A DNA stretch of 64,000 nt from Streptomyces griseoviridis (GCF_005222485.1 NZ_CP029078.1:4213501-4277500); one strand, 5' to 3'; counted from the first letter of the stretch, positions 44,110-51,687 are shown. The notes: generated by a model from the sequence alone, not told the origin. Numbers and translations are program-made.

Positions 44110-45393
44110 TTACTCCGCCTCTGCGAATAGGGACAGTTGCTCCAACTCTTCATACTCATCTGTTGACAATTTCCCGGCAATTTGCTTGGCACGCAACCTG
44201 GAGTGTCTCCTATTAGCATTTACGGCCTGTGGAGATCGGGTGTGGCTCATGCCGAATGCTGGAGTGAGGAGAATTTGATCTGGCTTTCCAGCGATGACGC
44301 GATTAAAATCGATTGGGCTCAGCTGGAAAGGAGACTCCCCTTGACCTGGCTGCGGCATGTGGTAGATACGCCCCCCATCGGCGGCTTGACATACTAGCGG
44401 ACTGTGGGTGGTGACGATGAATTGAACTAGGGGGAAGTGCTTCTTCAGCCAGAACCCGATTTCTCGCTGCCAAGCTGGATGGAGATGTGAGTCAACTTCA
44501 TCAATGATGACTACGCCTGGGCGGTTGACGTATGCCGTTCCGTCGCCGCGCTTTTCCGTGAGTCCTGTGATGCCATACACATCTACCATATGGCGAAAGA
44601 TGTCGATCAGCATTGCAAGCGCAGATCGGTACCCTTCGCTCATGTCAGAAAGCGGCATTCTCCGGCCTGCTGGGTCTGTGAGCCAAATCCCCTCAGAGTT
44701 TACTTCGTCCACTGCGACACCTTGACGCAGAAAGTCATCGTTCAGAAGCTCTAGAAGATAGTCGAGTGTGACTTCCTCGGATTCTTTCTGTTCAAGCTTT
44801 TTGTATTTCAGCTGCTTTACCCATTGCTCACCTTCGGCTAGTGTCGCGTCTTCCTTGAAGAGTGTCGCAAAACGAGGTACGCGTCCGGGGATTACCATCA
44901 AGCGTTGAGCATCAGGAGAACTTCCGTACAAGCGACGGAACGGTCCGTAACCTAGCGCAAACCACCCTTGTGTTCCGGGGGCCCAGGGGCCGTTGAATGC
45001 ACCTCTTTTCTTGTGTCGAAATACGTCAACGGAGCCAGAGATAACCCATGCGTTCACCTCTCGGGAGAATCCGATCTCAGCCCAGAAGGTATTCTGGACG
45101 GGGTATCCCCCTCTCTTTGTGCGATCATATTCTTTGAAAGGTTTGATTTCGACAGAGGCTGTTCCCGAATCCTTTCCTTCGGTTACCCATCCCCGGTTAT
45201 CCGTTAGGAGGACGCGGGAGTCGTCCGGTCCAAGGATTGCCATGCAAATCGACTTAAGTAGGGCTGTTTTCCCGGAACCGTTGTCGCCGGTGATTACCGC
45301 CCAACCTGCATGCTCTCCGTCATCGCGAGTGAAGTTGAGATCCGAGGTTTCGAACCCCTTGATGTTCTTCAGTACGACTCTTTCGATGTACAA
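44110..45393 (-). CDS. SMC/OLD-like AAA ATPase, PtuA-like (candidate Septu ATPase)
   Basis: 427 residues from TTG 45393 behind GGAGG. Walker A GDNGSGKTA is at 36-44 after the typical opening IERVVLKNIKGFETSDL. Residues 110-230 are the insertion/coil region. The ABC-type signature LSDMSEGYRSAL is near 248, Walker B GVVIIDEVDSHLHPAWQ near 292 and the H-loop TTHSPLV near 325. There is no TOPRIM nuclease domain, so nuclease activity must come from the adjacent HNH protein, as in Septu. AT-rich relative to the chromosome; it shares an operon with the HNH gene. Confidence 0.75.
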   Translation of the reverse strand: MYIERVVLKNIKGFETSDLNFTRDDGEHAGWAVITGDNGSGKTALLKSICMAILGPDDSRVLLTDNRGWVTEGKDSGTASVEIKPFKEYDRTKRGGYPVQNTFWAEIGFSREVNAWVISGSVDVFRHKKRGAFNGPWAPGTQGWFALGYGPFRRLYGSSPDAQRLMVIPGRVPRFATLFKEDATLAEGEQWVKQLKYKKLEQKESEEVTLDYLLELLNDDFLRQGVAVDEVNSEGIWLTDPAGRRMPLSDMSEGYRSALAMLIDIFRHMVDVYGITGLTEKRGDGTAYVNRPGVVIIDEVDSHLHPAWQREIGFWLKKHFPLVQFIVTTHSPLVCQAADGGRIYHMPQPGQGESPFQLSPIDFNRVIAGKPDQILLTPAFGMSHTRSPQAVNANRRHSRLRAKQIAGKLSTDEYEELEQLSLFAEAE

Positions 45394-45739
45394 AACCGGC
45401 CTCCGCGGTGGATGTGCCCAGCATCACAAGACTCCTCCGAGCAGCATAGAGAAGGTTCGCATGGCGGCACCAGGAAAGGGTGAGGACTTCGTCATCGTTC
45501 GGCGCGGCGGACTGGTCTGCTCAAGCGGGCTTCCTGCTTGAGACGAGGCTCAGCGAAATCTGTGGAGCTCTCAGTCTGGACGTGCTCCTTCTCTCTAGGC
45601 GGCTGATTGCTGTGCGCGCGCGGCACGGGCGCCGGCCGGGCTGGAGCGGGGCGGAGACAGGAGCGCAGGCCCGGCCGGGGGCCGGGCCGCGCGCGGGAAG
45701 CGGAGCGAGCCGCCTTGAACCAGTAGAGAAAGTTGTAAC
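45394..45739. other. Gap upstream of the ATPase-HNH pair
   Basis: No gene is supported in these 346 bp. It should hold the ATPase promoter and the end of the small leftward operon. Two inverted repeats are visible: CTCAAGC (45520-45526) with GCTTGAG (45536-45542), and a very GC-rich imperfect palindrome near 45675-45700. Base composition switches from AT-rich to GC-rich across it. Confidence 0.4.
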
Positions 45740-46123
45740 TCAGTCGGTCGTGCGGGGCTTGAAGTCGTCTGCGCAAGCTGGGAGTTCGCGCCCCTGACGG
45801 TGCGCCAAGGGTAGGAACATAGCTGGCCGGCCGGTCCGTGTGATGCGTGTGCGGACGTGCGTGACGGATACCGTCCAGGGCTCCCGGCGCAAGAGGGCTC
45901 GTCTTGTGTCGATGCGGTCGTTTTGGAGACGTGTCCAAGCTGCCTGTGAAGCGGCCGTGTCGAGGGCCGGTGAGATGGTGCGCAAGATCGTCGCCACCCA
46001 GTTGTTCGCCTCGACCGCCGAGTACGCGTCGAAGGATCCGAAGAGGGCCGGTGGGCGTCGTCCGTCGAGCCGTTGGGTCCAGCACTCGCACCAGAAGCCG
46101 TGCCTGGTCGTCGCTTTCAGCAC
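45740..46123 (-). CDS. Small cytoplasmic protein of unknown function
   Basis: 127 residues from GTG 46123 behind GAGGAGGG, overlapping the upstream RsbW-like gene by 7 bases. It has no membrane helix or signal. It contains CECWTQRLDGRRPPALFGSF, helical segments (AVEANNWVATILRTISPAL) and a strand-like part (TVSVTHVRTRITR). I do not recognise a family. Normal GC-rich codon use and an excellent ribosome site make it a real gene. It is co-transcribed with the RsbW-like and probably the NUDIX gene. Confidence 0.6.
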   Translation of the reverse strand: MLKATTRHGFWCECWTQRLDGRRPPALFGSFDAYSAVEANNWVATILRTISPALDTAASQAAWTRLQNDRIDTRRALLRREPWTVSVTHVRTRITRTGRPAMFLPLAHRQGRELPACADDFKPRTTD

Positions 46124-46545
46124 GGCTGCCCTCCTCGGCGTGCGTCGGTGAAGAGCTCCGCCGTGATGGTGCGACCGGTCCCGCTGGCGTGAACGATGAC
46201 CCGGTGCGCGAGCGCGTTGACCATGCCGAGTCCGCGGCCGTGCTCGGCGTCCTGGTCCTGGTGCTCGACCTTCGGGGCCGTTCCCGTGCCGCCGTCATCC
46301 GTGACCGAGACCGCCACCACCTGAGCGGAGACCGCGACGGCCAGGTGGAAGCTGCCGTACTCCCGACCGCTCGCCGTGTGGAGGATCGCGTTCGCGCTCA
46401 GCTCGCTCACGATCAGTTCGGCGTCTTCGGCAAAAGGGGAGCCTCGCAGGATGTCGCGGGTCCAGCGGCGGGCCCGGCTGACCTCTTCCGGGAGACCTGG
46501 GCAAGACACTCCCCAGACCCGCGTCCTACTCGTATACTCGTGCAT
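46117..46545 (-). CDS. RsbW-like ATP-binding (HATPase) regulatory protein
   Basis: 142 residues using ATG 46545; ATG 46575 would add 10 residues and neither has a strong ribosome site. The GHKL fold is seen from ELIVSELSANAILHTASG (N-box), SVTDDGGTG (G1) and HGRGLGMVNALAHRV (G2). Such single-domain anti-sigma-type kinases are abundant in Streptomyces and usually bind a sigma factor or anti-anti-sigma partner. No partner gene is adjacent. An operator-like sequence shared with the GntR promoter overlaps its start, so it may belong to the GntR regulon. Confidence 0.7.
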   Translation of the reverse strand: MHEYTSRTRVWGVSCPGLPEEVSRARRWTRDILRGSPFAEDAELIVSELSANAILHTASGREYGSFHLAVAVSAQVVAVSVTDDGGTGTAPKVEHQDQDAEHGRGLGMVNALAHRVIVHASGTGRTITAELFTDARRGGQPC

Positions 46546-46551
46546 ACAAGT
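46528..46551. promoter_or_regulatory. Operator-like inverted repeat at the RsbW-like gene start
   Basis: Begins ACTCGTATAC and ends GCATACAAGT, two arms forming an imperfect palindrome. The ACTCGTATA half matches the site at 47951-47966 and resembles that at 47080-47097. A fourth half-site, TAGACGAGT, lies at 46593-46601. Likely bound by the GntR-family protein encoded at 47109. Confidence 0.5.
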
Positions 46552-46591
46552 TTCTTCATGCTGGTAGGCCGCCATGTGCAGCGGGTTCGGG

Positions 46592-47023
46592 TTAGACGAG
46601 TTTCACGCCGTCATGGGCGCGGATCGCCAGCGGAGACACCGCGTCCATAGCGTCTATGACGCGGATCGCGTACGCCTCGTCGGCGAGCTCGGAGACTTCT
46701 TCACGGGTGGCCCAGCGCAGAGCGCGGGTCTCATCGCCGGTGGTCGGCGTGCCGTCGGCCGCCTCGCAGCGGAACACCAGCGAGACGATCAGGCCCGTCA
46801 TGTTCTTGTAGACGCCCGTGAGGGTCGCGGGGAGCGCGATCTTGATGCCGGTCTCTTCGAGGACCTCGCGCTGAAGGGCCTCGGGGATGGTCTCCTCGCG
46901 TTCGAGGACGCCACCCGGGGGCTCCCACTTGCCGTTGTCGCGGCGCTGGATCAGGAGGGCGCGGCCCTGGTCGTCAACAACGACTCCGGCCACGCTCACG
47001 GAGTGCGGGCGTTCTGCGCTCAC
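46592..47023 (-). CDS. NUDIX hydrolase (Pif-like position)
   Basis: 143 residues from GTG 47023 behind GAGG. The complete Nudix box is GGVLEREETIPEALQREVLEETGI (about 37-60), with the catalytic REVLEETG core intact. The domain is of standard length and acts on nucleoside-diphosphate-linked substrates that cannot be named from sequence. It is divergent from the GntR gene. In pSAM2 the NUDIX protein Pif, encoded near the GntR repressor KorSA, prevents redundant transfer between cells already carrying the element; the same gene pairing here suggests an analogous role (inference). Confidence 0.85.
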   Translation of the reverse strand: MSAERPHSVSVAGVVVDDQGRALLIQRRDNGKWEPPGGVLEREETIPEALQREVLEETGIKIALPATLTGVYKNMTGLIVSLVFRCEAADGTPTTGDETRALRWATREEVSELADEAYAIRVIDAMDAVSPLAIRAHDGVKLV

Positions 47024-47079
47024 GTTCCTCGGCCCTCTCGGATGGCTAGGCTCTCCACCGTAGCAACAGCACTCACCCA

Positions 47080-47097
47080 CTCGTCTAGATATCTAAA
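47080..47097. promoter_or_regulatory. Operator-like site in the gntR/NUDIX divergent promoter
   Basis: ACTCGTCTAGATATCTAA overlaps the probable gntR promoter, just before its AGGAG ribosome site. The first nine bases equal one half of the site at 47951-47966 (read on the opposite strand). Consistent with autorepression by the GntR protein. Confidence 0.55.
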
Positions 47098-47108
47098 GGA
47101 GTACACGC

Positions 47109-47900
47109 GTGAGCCCCTCGCTTTCCCCGGGCCTCCTCGGTGACCTCGACCCCACGAGCGATCGTGCGGTCTTCCGGCAGATCGCCGACCAACTGCGCGA
47201 AGCCATCGACCGGGGGCGGTTCCGGGAGGGTGAGAAGCTGCCTTCGGAGGCCGAGTTGGTGGATCACTACGGGGTGTCCCGGATGACTGTTCGCAACTCC
47301 TTCTCCCTGCTGACCGGTGAGGGCCTGGTGCACGCCGAGCACGGCAAGGGCGTCTTCGTCCGGCCGCGTCCGCCGGTGCGACGTCTCGCGTCGGACCGGT
47401 TCGCCCGGCGCCACCGCGAACAGGGCAAGTCCGCGTTCCTCGTGGAGGCCGACGCCACCGGCAGCCACCCCACGGTGGACAGTCTGGAGGTCAAGGAGGA
47501 GAAGGCCGGCCCGGACATCTCGGCCCGGCTGGGCTCCGCGCGGCGAGTGCTGGCCCGGCGACGCCGGTATCTTCTCGACGGACGTCCGGTCGAGTTCGCG
47601 GTCTCCTATCTGCCGCTGGACATCGCGCGCGGGACGCGGATCGCCGAACCCAACCCCGGTCCCGGCGGCATCTATGCCCGCCTTGAGGAACTGGGGCACC
47701 GCCTCGACCACTTCGACGAGGAGATCCGTGCCCGGATGCCCTCCCCGACCGAGGTCAAGACCCTCCAACTGGCCCCGGGAGTCCCCGTGATCAGTCTTCT
47801 CCGCACCGCCTACGACACCGAGGAGCGGGCCGTTGAGGTCTGCGACACGGTCATGGCCGCGGACGCCTACGTCCTGTCCTATCGACTCCCGGCGACCTGA
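47109..47900 (+). CDS. GntR-family (HutC/UTRA) repressor, KorSA-like position
   Basis: 263 residues from GTG 47109 behind AGGAG. The winged helix-turn-helix (about 18-88) contains EKLPSEAELVDHYGVSRMTVRNSFSLL. The C-terminal UTRA ligand-binding domain (~100-260) contains VLARRRRYLLDGRPVEFAVSYLP and PVISLLRTAYDTEERAVE. HutC-type GntR repressors control transfer genes of Streptomyces integrative elements (KorSA in pSAM2). Three operator-like sequences around this gene share the ACTCGT half-site. The right-hand one faces a region with no surviving gene. Confidence 0.85.
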   Translation: MSPSLSPGLLGDLDPTSDRAVFRQIADQLREAIDRGRFREGEKLPSEAELVDHYGVSRMTVRNSFSLLTGEGLVHAEHGKGVFVRPRPPVRRLASDRFARRHREQGKSAFLVEADATGSHPTVDSLEVKEEKAGPDISARLGSARRVLARRRRYLLDGRPVEFAVSYLPLDIARGTRIAEPNPGPGGIYARLEELGHRLDHFDEEIRARMPSPTEVKTLQLAPGVPVISLLRTAYDTEERAVEVCDTVMAADAYVLSYRLPAT

Positions 47901-47950
47901 GCGGCGATGCGCGAGGCCACCCCTCCGGACTCATACACCCCAACACGCAT

Positions 47951-47966
47951 ACTCGTATAGACGAGT
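47951..47966. promoter_or_regulatory. Operator-like palindrome downstream of gntR
   Basis: ACTCGTATAGACGAGT: perfect 6-bp arms around ATAG. It is the most symmetric of the three ACTCGT sites and lies 51 bp past the gntR stop, where no gene now follows closely. Confidence 0.55.
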
Positions 47967-48562
47967 TGCTGTGCCGTGTGGCAGAGTGATCGTCGTTCCG
48001 ACCGCAGTCGGGTCCACAGATCGGCACTCGCCTGGACCAGCAGACGGGAAGAGAGGCCGCAGATTCGCCCCCCTTCGCCATCGGACGCCTCCGTTTCGGC
48101 GTCTCCGTACGTCTGCGCACCTCTTTTCTTCCATGAAAGAAAGTCTTTCTGCCTGGCGAGAAAATCGCTGGCCGGCGGTAAATCACCAGCTCAGGTCTGC
48201 TTTCTCTCTCAGGAGAGAGATTCCGATAGATCAGCACCCGAGCCGTATTCATCCATCGATGGAAGAACCTGCCGCAGGGCGATGACGGAGGGCAGATGGA
48301 GCCCATGGGCAACCCCCGGCAACCTCAGATAATCCCAGGTCGACATGGGTAACTCTCGGTAGCCCAGCCCAGCCCAGCTCAGCTCAGCTCAGCCCGGAGG
48401 GGCGGAAGAGGGAGAATGGGGAAAGTTATCCGAAGCTGGCGAGCCCTGGACAGCTTCCCAGTCCTGGTTCAGAGACGAATCGTCTATCAACGCGGACGGC
48501 GTTCTCAATCCATCTGCGTGTTTGTGTATCAGGCGACGCCTATGGGAAGGTTCCAGCGCATA

Positions 48563-48592
48563 CGAATGCCGCCCGGCCAGGGGCGGCATTCG
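48563..48592 (+). terminator. Hairpin upstream of the small membrane protein gene
   Basis: CGAATGCCGCC pairs perfectly with 48582-48592 around an 8-base loop. It is either a terminator of upstream transcription or a leader structure for the gene at 48649. Confidence 0.5.
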
Positions 48593-48648
48593 TTTCCGTT
48601 TCCGCGTTCGGAAGCCCTGAGAAGGAACCGACCACAGATGGAGGCCAC

Positions 48649-48828
48649 ATGGTCCCACGCGCAGGTGTCACCGTCGACATCCGTCCCCGCGACTTGCCGC
48701 TCGCGCTCATCGGGACGGCCGGCGGCGCGCTCGCCCTCTGGGCCGACGCTCCCGCCGAGATCGCCGTCCCCGTGGCGCTGCTGATCGCCCTTGATGTCAG
48801 GGTCCGTCGCTGGCGTCGTCGCACCTGA
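48649..48828 (+). CDS. Small single-helix membrane protein (59 aa)
   Basis: 59 residues from ATG 48649 with GGAGG 4 bases upstream. The N-terminus VPRAGVTVDIRPRD is followed by a hydrophobic hairpin or long helix (LPLALIGTAGGALALWADA, AVPVALLIALDV) and a very basic end RVRRWRRRT. Small basic membrane proteins of this kind are common among the spread (Spd) and accessory genes of actinomycete integrative elements, but I cannot name it. It converges on gpmA across the gpmA terminator. Confidence 0.55.
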   Translation: MVPRAGVTVDIRPRDLPLALIGTAGGALALWADAPAEIAVPVALLIALDVRVRRWRRRT

Positions 48829-48846
48829 CGGCCCCGCCCCACCGAA

Positions 48847-48885
48847 AAGCCCCCGACCCGCAAAGAACTCGCAGGTCGGGGGCTT
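48847..48885 (-). terminator. gpmA terminator
   Basis: A perfect 12-bp stem (48847-48858 with 48874-48885) followed by a T-run on the minus strand, immediately after gpmA. A related but imperfect hairpin accompanies the left repeat copy near 42980-43015. Confidence 0.8.
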
Positions 48886-48924
48886 AGCGCGGTGTGGGCT
48901 TACTTCTTCTTGCCCTGGTTCTTG
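48871..48924. repeat. Right copy of the gpmA 3'-end direct repeat
   Basis: Covers the last codons of gpmA (encoding NQGKKK), its stop, and the inner arm of its terminator. It aligns with 43004-43054 in the same orientation. It is intact as part of a functional gpmA. Confidence 0.7.
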
Positions 48925-49661
48925 ACCGCCTCGATCGCTGCCGCCGCCGCGGCCGGGTCCAGGTAGGTTCCGCCCGGGGTCAGGGGCTTGAAATCGGCGT
49001 CCAGGTCGTAGGCGAGCGGGATGCCCGTCGGGATGTTCAGGGACGCGATGTCCGCGTCCGAGATGCCGTCGAGGTGCTTGACCAGCGCGCGCAGGCTGTT
49101 GCCGTGGGCCGCGACCAGGACCGTGCGGCCGGTCAGCAGGTCCGGGACGATCGCGTCGTACCAGTACGGCAGCATGCGGTGGACGACGTCCTTGAGGCAC
49201 TCCGTGCGCGGGCGCAGCTCCGGCGGGATCGTCGCGTAGCGCGGGTCGTCGGACTGGGAGAACTCCGTGCCGTCCTCGAGGGCGGGCGGCGGGGTGTCGT
49301 AGGACCGGCGCCACAGCATGAACTGCTCCTCGCCGAACTCGGCGAGCGTCTGGGCCTTGTCCTTGCCCTGGAGGGCGCCGTAGTGGCGCTCGTTCAGGCG
49401 CCACGAGCGGTGGACGGGGATCCAGTGGCGGTCGGCGGACTCCAGCGCGAGCTGGGCCGTGCGGATCGCGCGCTTCTGGAGGGACGTGTGGACCACGTCG
49501 GGGAGAAGGTCGGCGTCCTTCAGCAGCTCGCCGCCGCGGACCGCCTCCTTCTCGCCCTTCTCGTTCAGGTTGACGTCCACCCAGCCGGTGAACAGGTTCT
49601 TCGCGTTCCACTCGCTCTCGCCGTGGCGGAGGAGGATCAGCTTGTACGGTGCGTCGGCCAT
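48900..49661 (-). CDS. gpmA: 2,3-bisphosphoglycerate-dependent phosphoglycerate mutase
   Basis: 253 residues. The phospho-histidine motif [12 protein letters not shown] is at about 8-19, [12 protein letters not shown] follows, and the second catalytic His is in [31 protein letters not shown] and the C-terminal Ala-rich helix with NQGKKK complete a normal GpmA. It interconverts 3- and 2-phosphoglycerate in glycolysis. Its 3' end appears to be the insertion point of the neighbouring island, which has left the gene intact. Confidence 0.96.
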   Translation of the reverse strand: MADAPYKLILLRHGESEWNAKNLFTGWVDVNLNEKGEKEAVRGGELLKDADLLPDVVHTSLQKRAIRTAQLALESADRHWIPVHRSWRLNERHYGALQGKDKAQTLAEFGEEQFMLWRRSYDTPPPALEDGTEFSQSDDPRYATIPPELRPRTECLKDVVHRMLPYWYDAIVPDLLTGRTVLVAAHGNSLRALVKHLDGISDADIASLNIPTGIPLAYDLDADFKPLTPGGTYLDPAAAAAAIEAVKNQGKKK

Positions 49662-49823
49662 GGGTCAGAGCGTAATCCACCTGTTCGGGGCCTGCGGCAG
49701 GCGCCCGGGGGCCGGACAGTTGACGGCATTTGTTAATTGAGTAGCTCGGTTGAGCGCCCCGAATGTAACGTCCGGACGTCGCCTCAGACACTTACCCGCT
49801 GTTGTCCGTCCCGGGGGAGAACC

Positions 49824-51188
49824 ATGCCGCTCGCCAGCCTCAGACGTGCCGCCCGGGAGTCCGTCTCCGGGCTGCCCCGCGCATTCTGGTGGCTGTGGAC
49901 CAGCACCCTCGTCAACCGGCTCGGCGGGTTCGTCGCCACGTTCATGGCGCTCTATCTGACCCTCGACCGCGGCTACAGCGCGTCCTACGCGGGGCTCGTC
50001 GCCTCCCTGCACGGGCTCGGCGGCGTGCTCTCCTCGCTCGGCGCCGGTGTGATGACCGACCGGCTCGGGCGCCGTCCCACGCTGCTCATCGCGCAGTCCT
50101 CGACGGCCGCCTCCGTCGCCCTGCTGGGCTTCATGCACCATCCGCTGGCCATCGCGGGCGTCGCCTTCCTCGTCGGCATGACGTCGAACGCGTCGCGGCC
50201 GGCCGTGCAGGCGATGATGGCGGACATCGTCAGGCCCGAGGACCGGGTGAGGGCGTTCTCCCTCAACTACTGGGCCATCAACCTCGGTTTCGCCGTCTCC
50301 TCGGCGGCGGCCGGGTTCATCGCCGAGTTCAGCTATCTCGCCGGTTTCCTGCTGGAGGCGGGGATGACGGCGGTCTGCGCGGTCGTCGTCTTCATGAAGC
50401 TGCCGGAGTCCCGGCCGCAGCGGACGCCCGCGGAGAAGAGGGCCGCGGACGAGGTCGGCCTCGGGACGGTGCTGCGCGACGGCCGGTTCATGGGCGTCGT
50501 CGGACTGTCGTTCCTGATCTCGGTGGTCTTCCAGCAGGGCTCGATCGGGCTGCCGGTCGCGATGGGCGAGGCCGGGTTCACGCCCGCCGACTACGGCATG
50601 GCTATCGCCGTCAACGGTGTGCTGATCGTCGTGCTCCAGATCCCGGTCACCCGGTTCATCGAACACCGCGACCCGAAGCGGCTGCTGGTCGTGTCGGCGA
50701 TCCTGGCCGGGTACGGCTTCGGGTTGACGGCCTTCGCCGGGTCGGTCGGCGTCTTCGCGCTCACCGTCTGCGTGTGGACCCTCGCCGAGATCGTGAACGC
50801 GCCGACCCAGACGGGTCTGGTCGTCCGCCTCTCCCCCGTCCACGGACGCGGCCGCTACCAGGGCATGTACACGCTCTCCTGGGCGGTCGCGGCCCTGGTG
50901 GCGCCCCTGATGTCGGGCTTCGTCATCGACCGCTACGGCGCGGAGTGGCTGTGGGGCCTGTGCGCCCTGGTCGGCACGCTGGCGGCGGTCGGCTACGCGG
51001 CGCTGATGCGGGGGCTCCCACCAGCGGAACGCTCCACCGGCCGAGGAGCCGTGGAAACCGGCGGAGGGGCCGTGGAGAACGGCGGCGGCGCCGTGGAAAC
51101 CGGCCGAGGAGCCGTGGAAACCGGCGGCGGGGAGAGGGGCCGCGACGGGAGCGGCGCACGGCTCACCACGGAGACGACGGCGCCTTGA
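49824..51188 (+). CDS. Major facilitator superfamily (DHA1-type) exporter
   Basis: 454 residues from ATG 49824 behind GGGGGAGA. Twelve membrane helices are expected. The loop 2-3 motif is GVMTDRLGRRPTLLI, with a second half starting near ARFMGVVGLSFLIS-like segments (DGRFMGVVGLSF) and GRGRYQGMYTLSWAVAAL near helix 10. The C-terminal ~55 residues are cytoplasmic and contain four in-frame 7-residue repeats (GRGAVET type). It probably exports small hydrophobic compounds by proton antiport; the substrate is unknown. It stands alone. Confidence 0.88.
   Translation: MPLASLRRAARESVSGLPRAFWWLWTSTLVNRLGGFVATFMALYLTLDRGYSASYAGLVASLHGLGGVLSSLGAGVMTDRLGRRPTLLIAQSSTAASVALLGFMHHPLAIAGVAFLVGMTSNASRPAVQAMMADIVRPEDRVRAFSLNYWAINLGFAVSSAAAGFIAEFSYLAGFLLEAGMTAVCAVVVFMKLPESRPQRTPAEKRAADEVGLGTVLRDGRFMGVVGLSFLISVVFQQGSIGLPVAMGEAGFTPADYGMAIAVNGVLIVVLQIPVTRFIEHRDPKRLLVVSAILAGYGFGLTAFAGSVGVFALTVCVWTLAEIVNAPTQTGLVVRLSPVHGRGRYQGMYTLSWAVAALVAPLMSGFVIDRYGAEWLWGLCALVGTLAAVGYAALMRGLPPAERSTGRGAVETGGGAVENGGGAVETGRGAVETGGGERGRDGSGARLTTETTAP
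51039..51122. repeat. Four 21-bp tandem repeats in the MFS gene tail
   Basis: Units at 51039-51059, 51060-51080, 51081-51101 and 51102-51122; units 1 and 4 are identical. They encode the heptads GRGAVET, GGGAVEN, GGGAVET and GRGAVET. In frame, so copy-number change would not break the protein. Confidence 0.9.
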
Positions 51189-51240
51189 GGGGGGCGGGCC
51201 GGGGCCCAGCCGTCGTCGCCCTGGCCGGCTTCCCGTCCGT

Positions 51241-51687
51241 TCACGCCATCGACGTCACCTCCGCGTCGTCGAGCGTGAACCACACCCTCTTGCGCTCGCT
51301 CCCCTCCACACCCGTCGGCCAGGTCACCACGCCCCACGCGGCGGACAGCCGATTCAGCAACAGGAAGCCTTGACCTCGCGTCTCGTCGAGACGGGCCCTG
51401 CCCGCACCCCGGCCAGGACGTTCGCACCATTCGTCGTCCCTGACCGCGACCAAGACGCGTCCCGGACACACCGAGACGTCGAGGTGCAGTCGAGCAGTGC
51501 GGGTGTGCAGGTAGGAGAGCGTGATCACCTCGCTCAGACACAGGCGTGCGGCGTCGACGAGCACAGGGTGTCCGGTGACCGCCAGCAGGGTGGCGATCAG
51601 GTCCCGGCCCAGCTTCGGGGCGAGTTTCGAGTTCGGGACGACGAACTGGTACGCCGTGCGCTGCCGTTCGGATGCTGACGTGGTCAT
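51241..51687 (-). CDS. RsbW-like ATP-binding protein, divergent from DUF5753 regulator
   Basis: 148 residues. GHKL-type motifs are degenerate but visible: LCLSEVITLSYLHT in the N-box position, VAVRDDEW (G1) and DETRGQGFLLLNRLSAAWGV (G2). Such ATPases regularly lie divergent from a DUF5753 helix-turn-helix gene followed by DUF397 genes in Streptomyces (whiJ/abaA-like loci). They are thought to act together in developmental or antibiotic control. ATG 51687 is the first good start. Confidence 0.72.
   Translation of the reverse strand: MTTSASERQRTAYQFVVPNSKLAPKLGRDLIATLLAVTGHPVLVDAARLCLSEVITLSYLHTRTARLHLDVSVCPGRVLVAVRDDEWCERPGRGAGRARLDETRGQGFLLLNRLSAAWGVVTWPTGVEGSERKRVWFTLDDAEVTSMA

Larger units (their letters stand above)
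47901..48648. other. Decayed gene-poor stretch of the island
   Basis: 748 bp without a supported gene. It holds an operator-like site (47951-47966) and several small AT-rich inverted repeats in 48120-48230. A run of seven 5-bp units (AGCCC/AGCTC, 48361-48395) and a perfect 11-bp hairpin (48563-48592) follow. Promoter and leader sequences of a lost rightward operon would fit. Confidence 0.5.
43027..48918. mobile_element. Putative genomic island at the gpmA 3' end
   Basis: A ~5.9-kb segment bounded by imperfect copies of the gpmA 3' end in direct orientation. It carries AT-richer defence-like genes (HNH + ATPase), a GntR/NUDIX pair typical of pSAM2-like integrative elements, small unknown genes and a decayed 750-bp stretch. 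No integrase, excisionase, replication or transfer gene is visible. If it was mobile it is now a remnant, or it was moved by a recombinase encoded elsewhere. Boundaries are inferred from the repeats. Confidence 0.5.

Noticed and set aside
43373..45393. Retron or reverse-transcriptase-linked version of the ATPase-HNH pair
   Set aside because: No reverse transcriptase gene or msr/msd-like structured RNA was seen on either side.
47851..48312. Open frames of ~120-150 codons in the island gap
   Set aside because: Overlapping frames on both strands with mixed codon use and no ribosome sites or domains.
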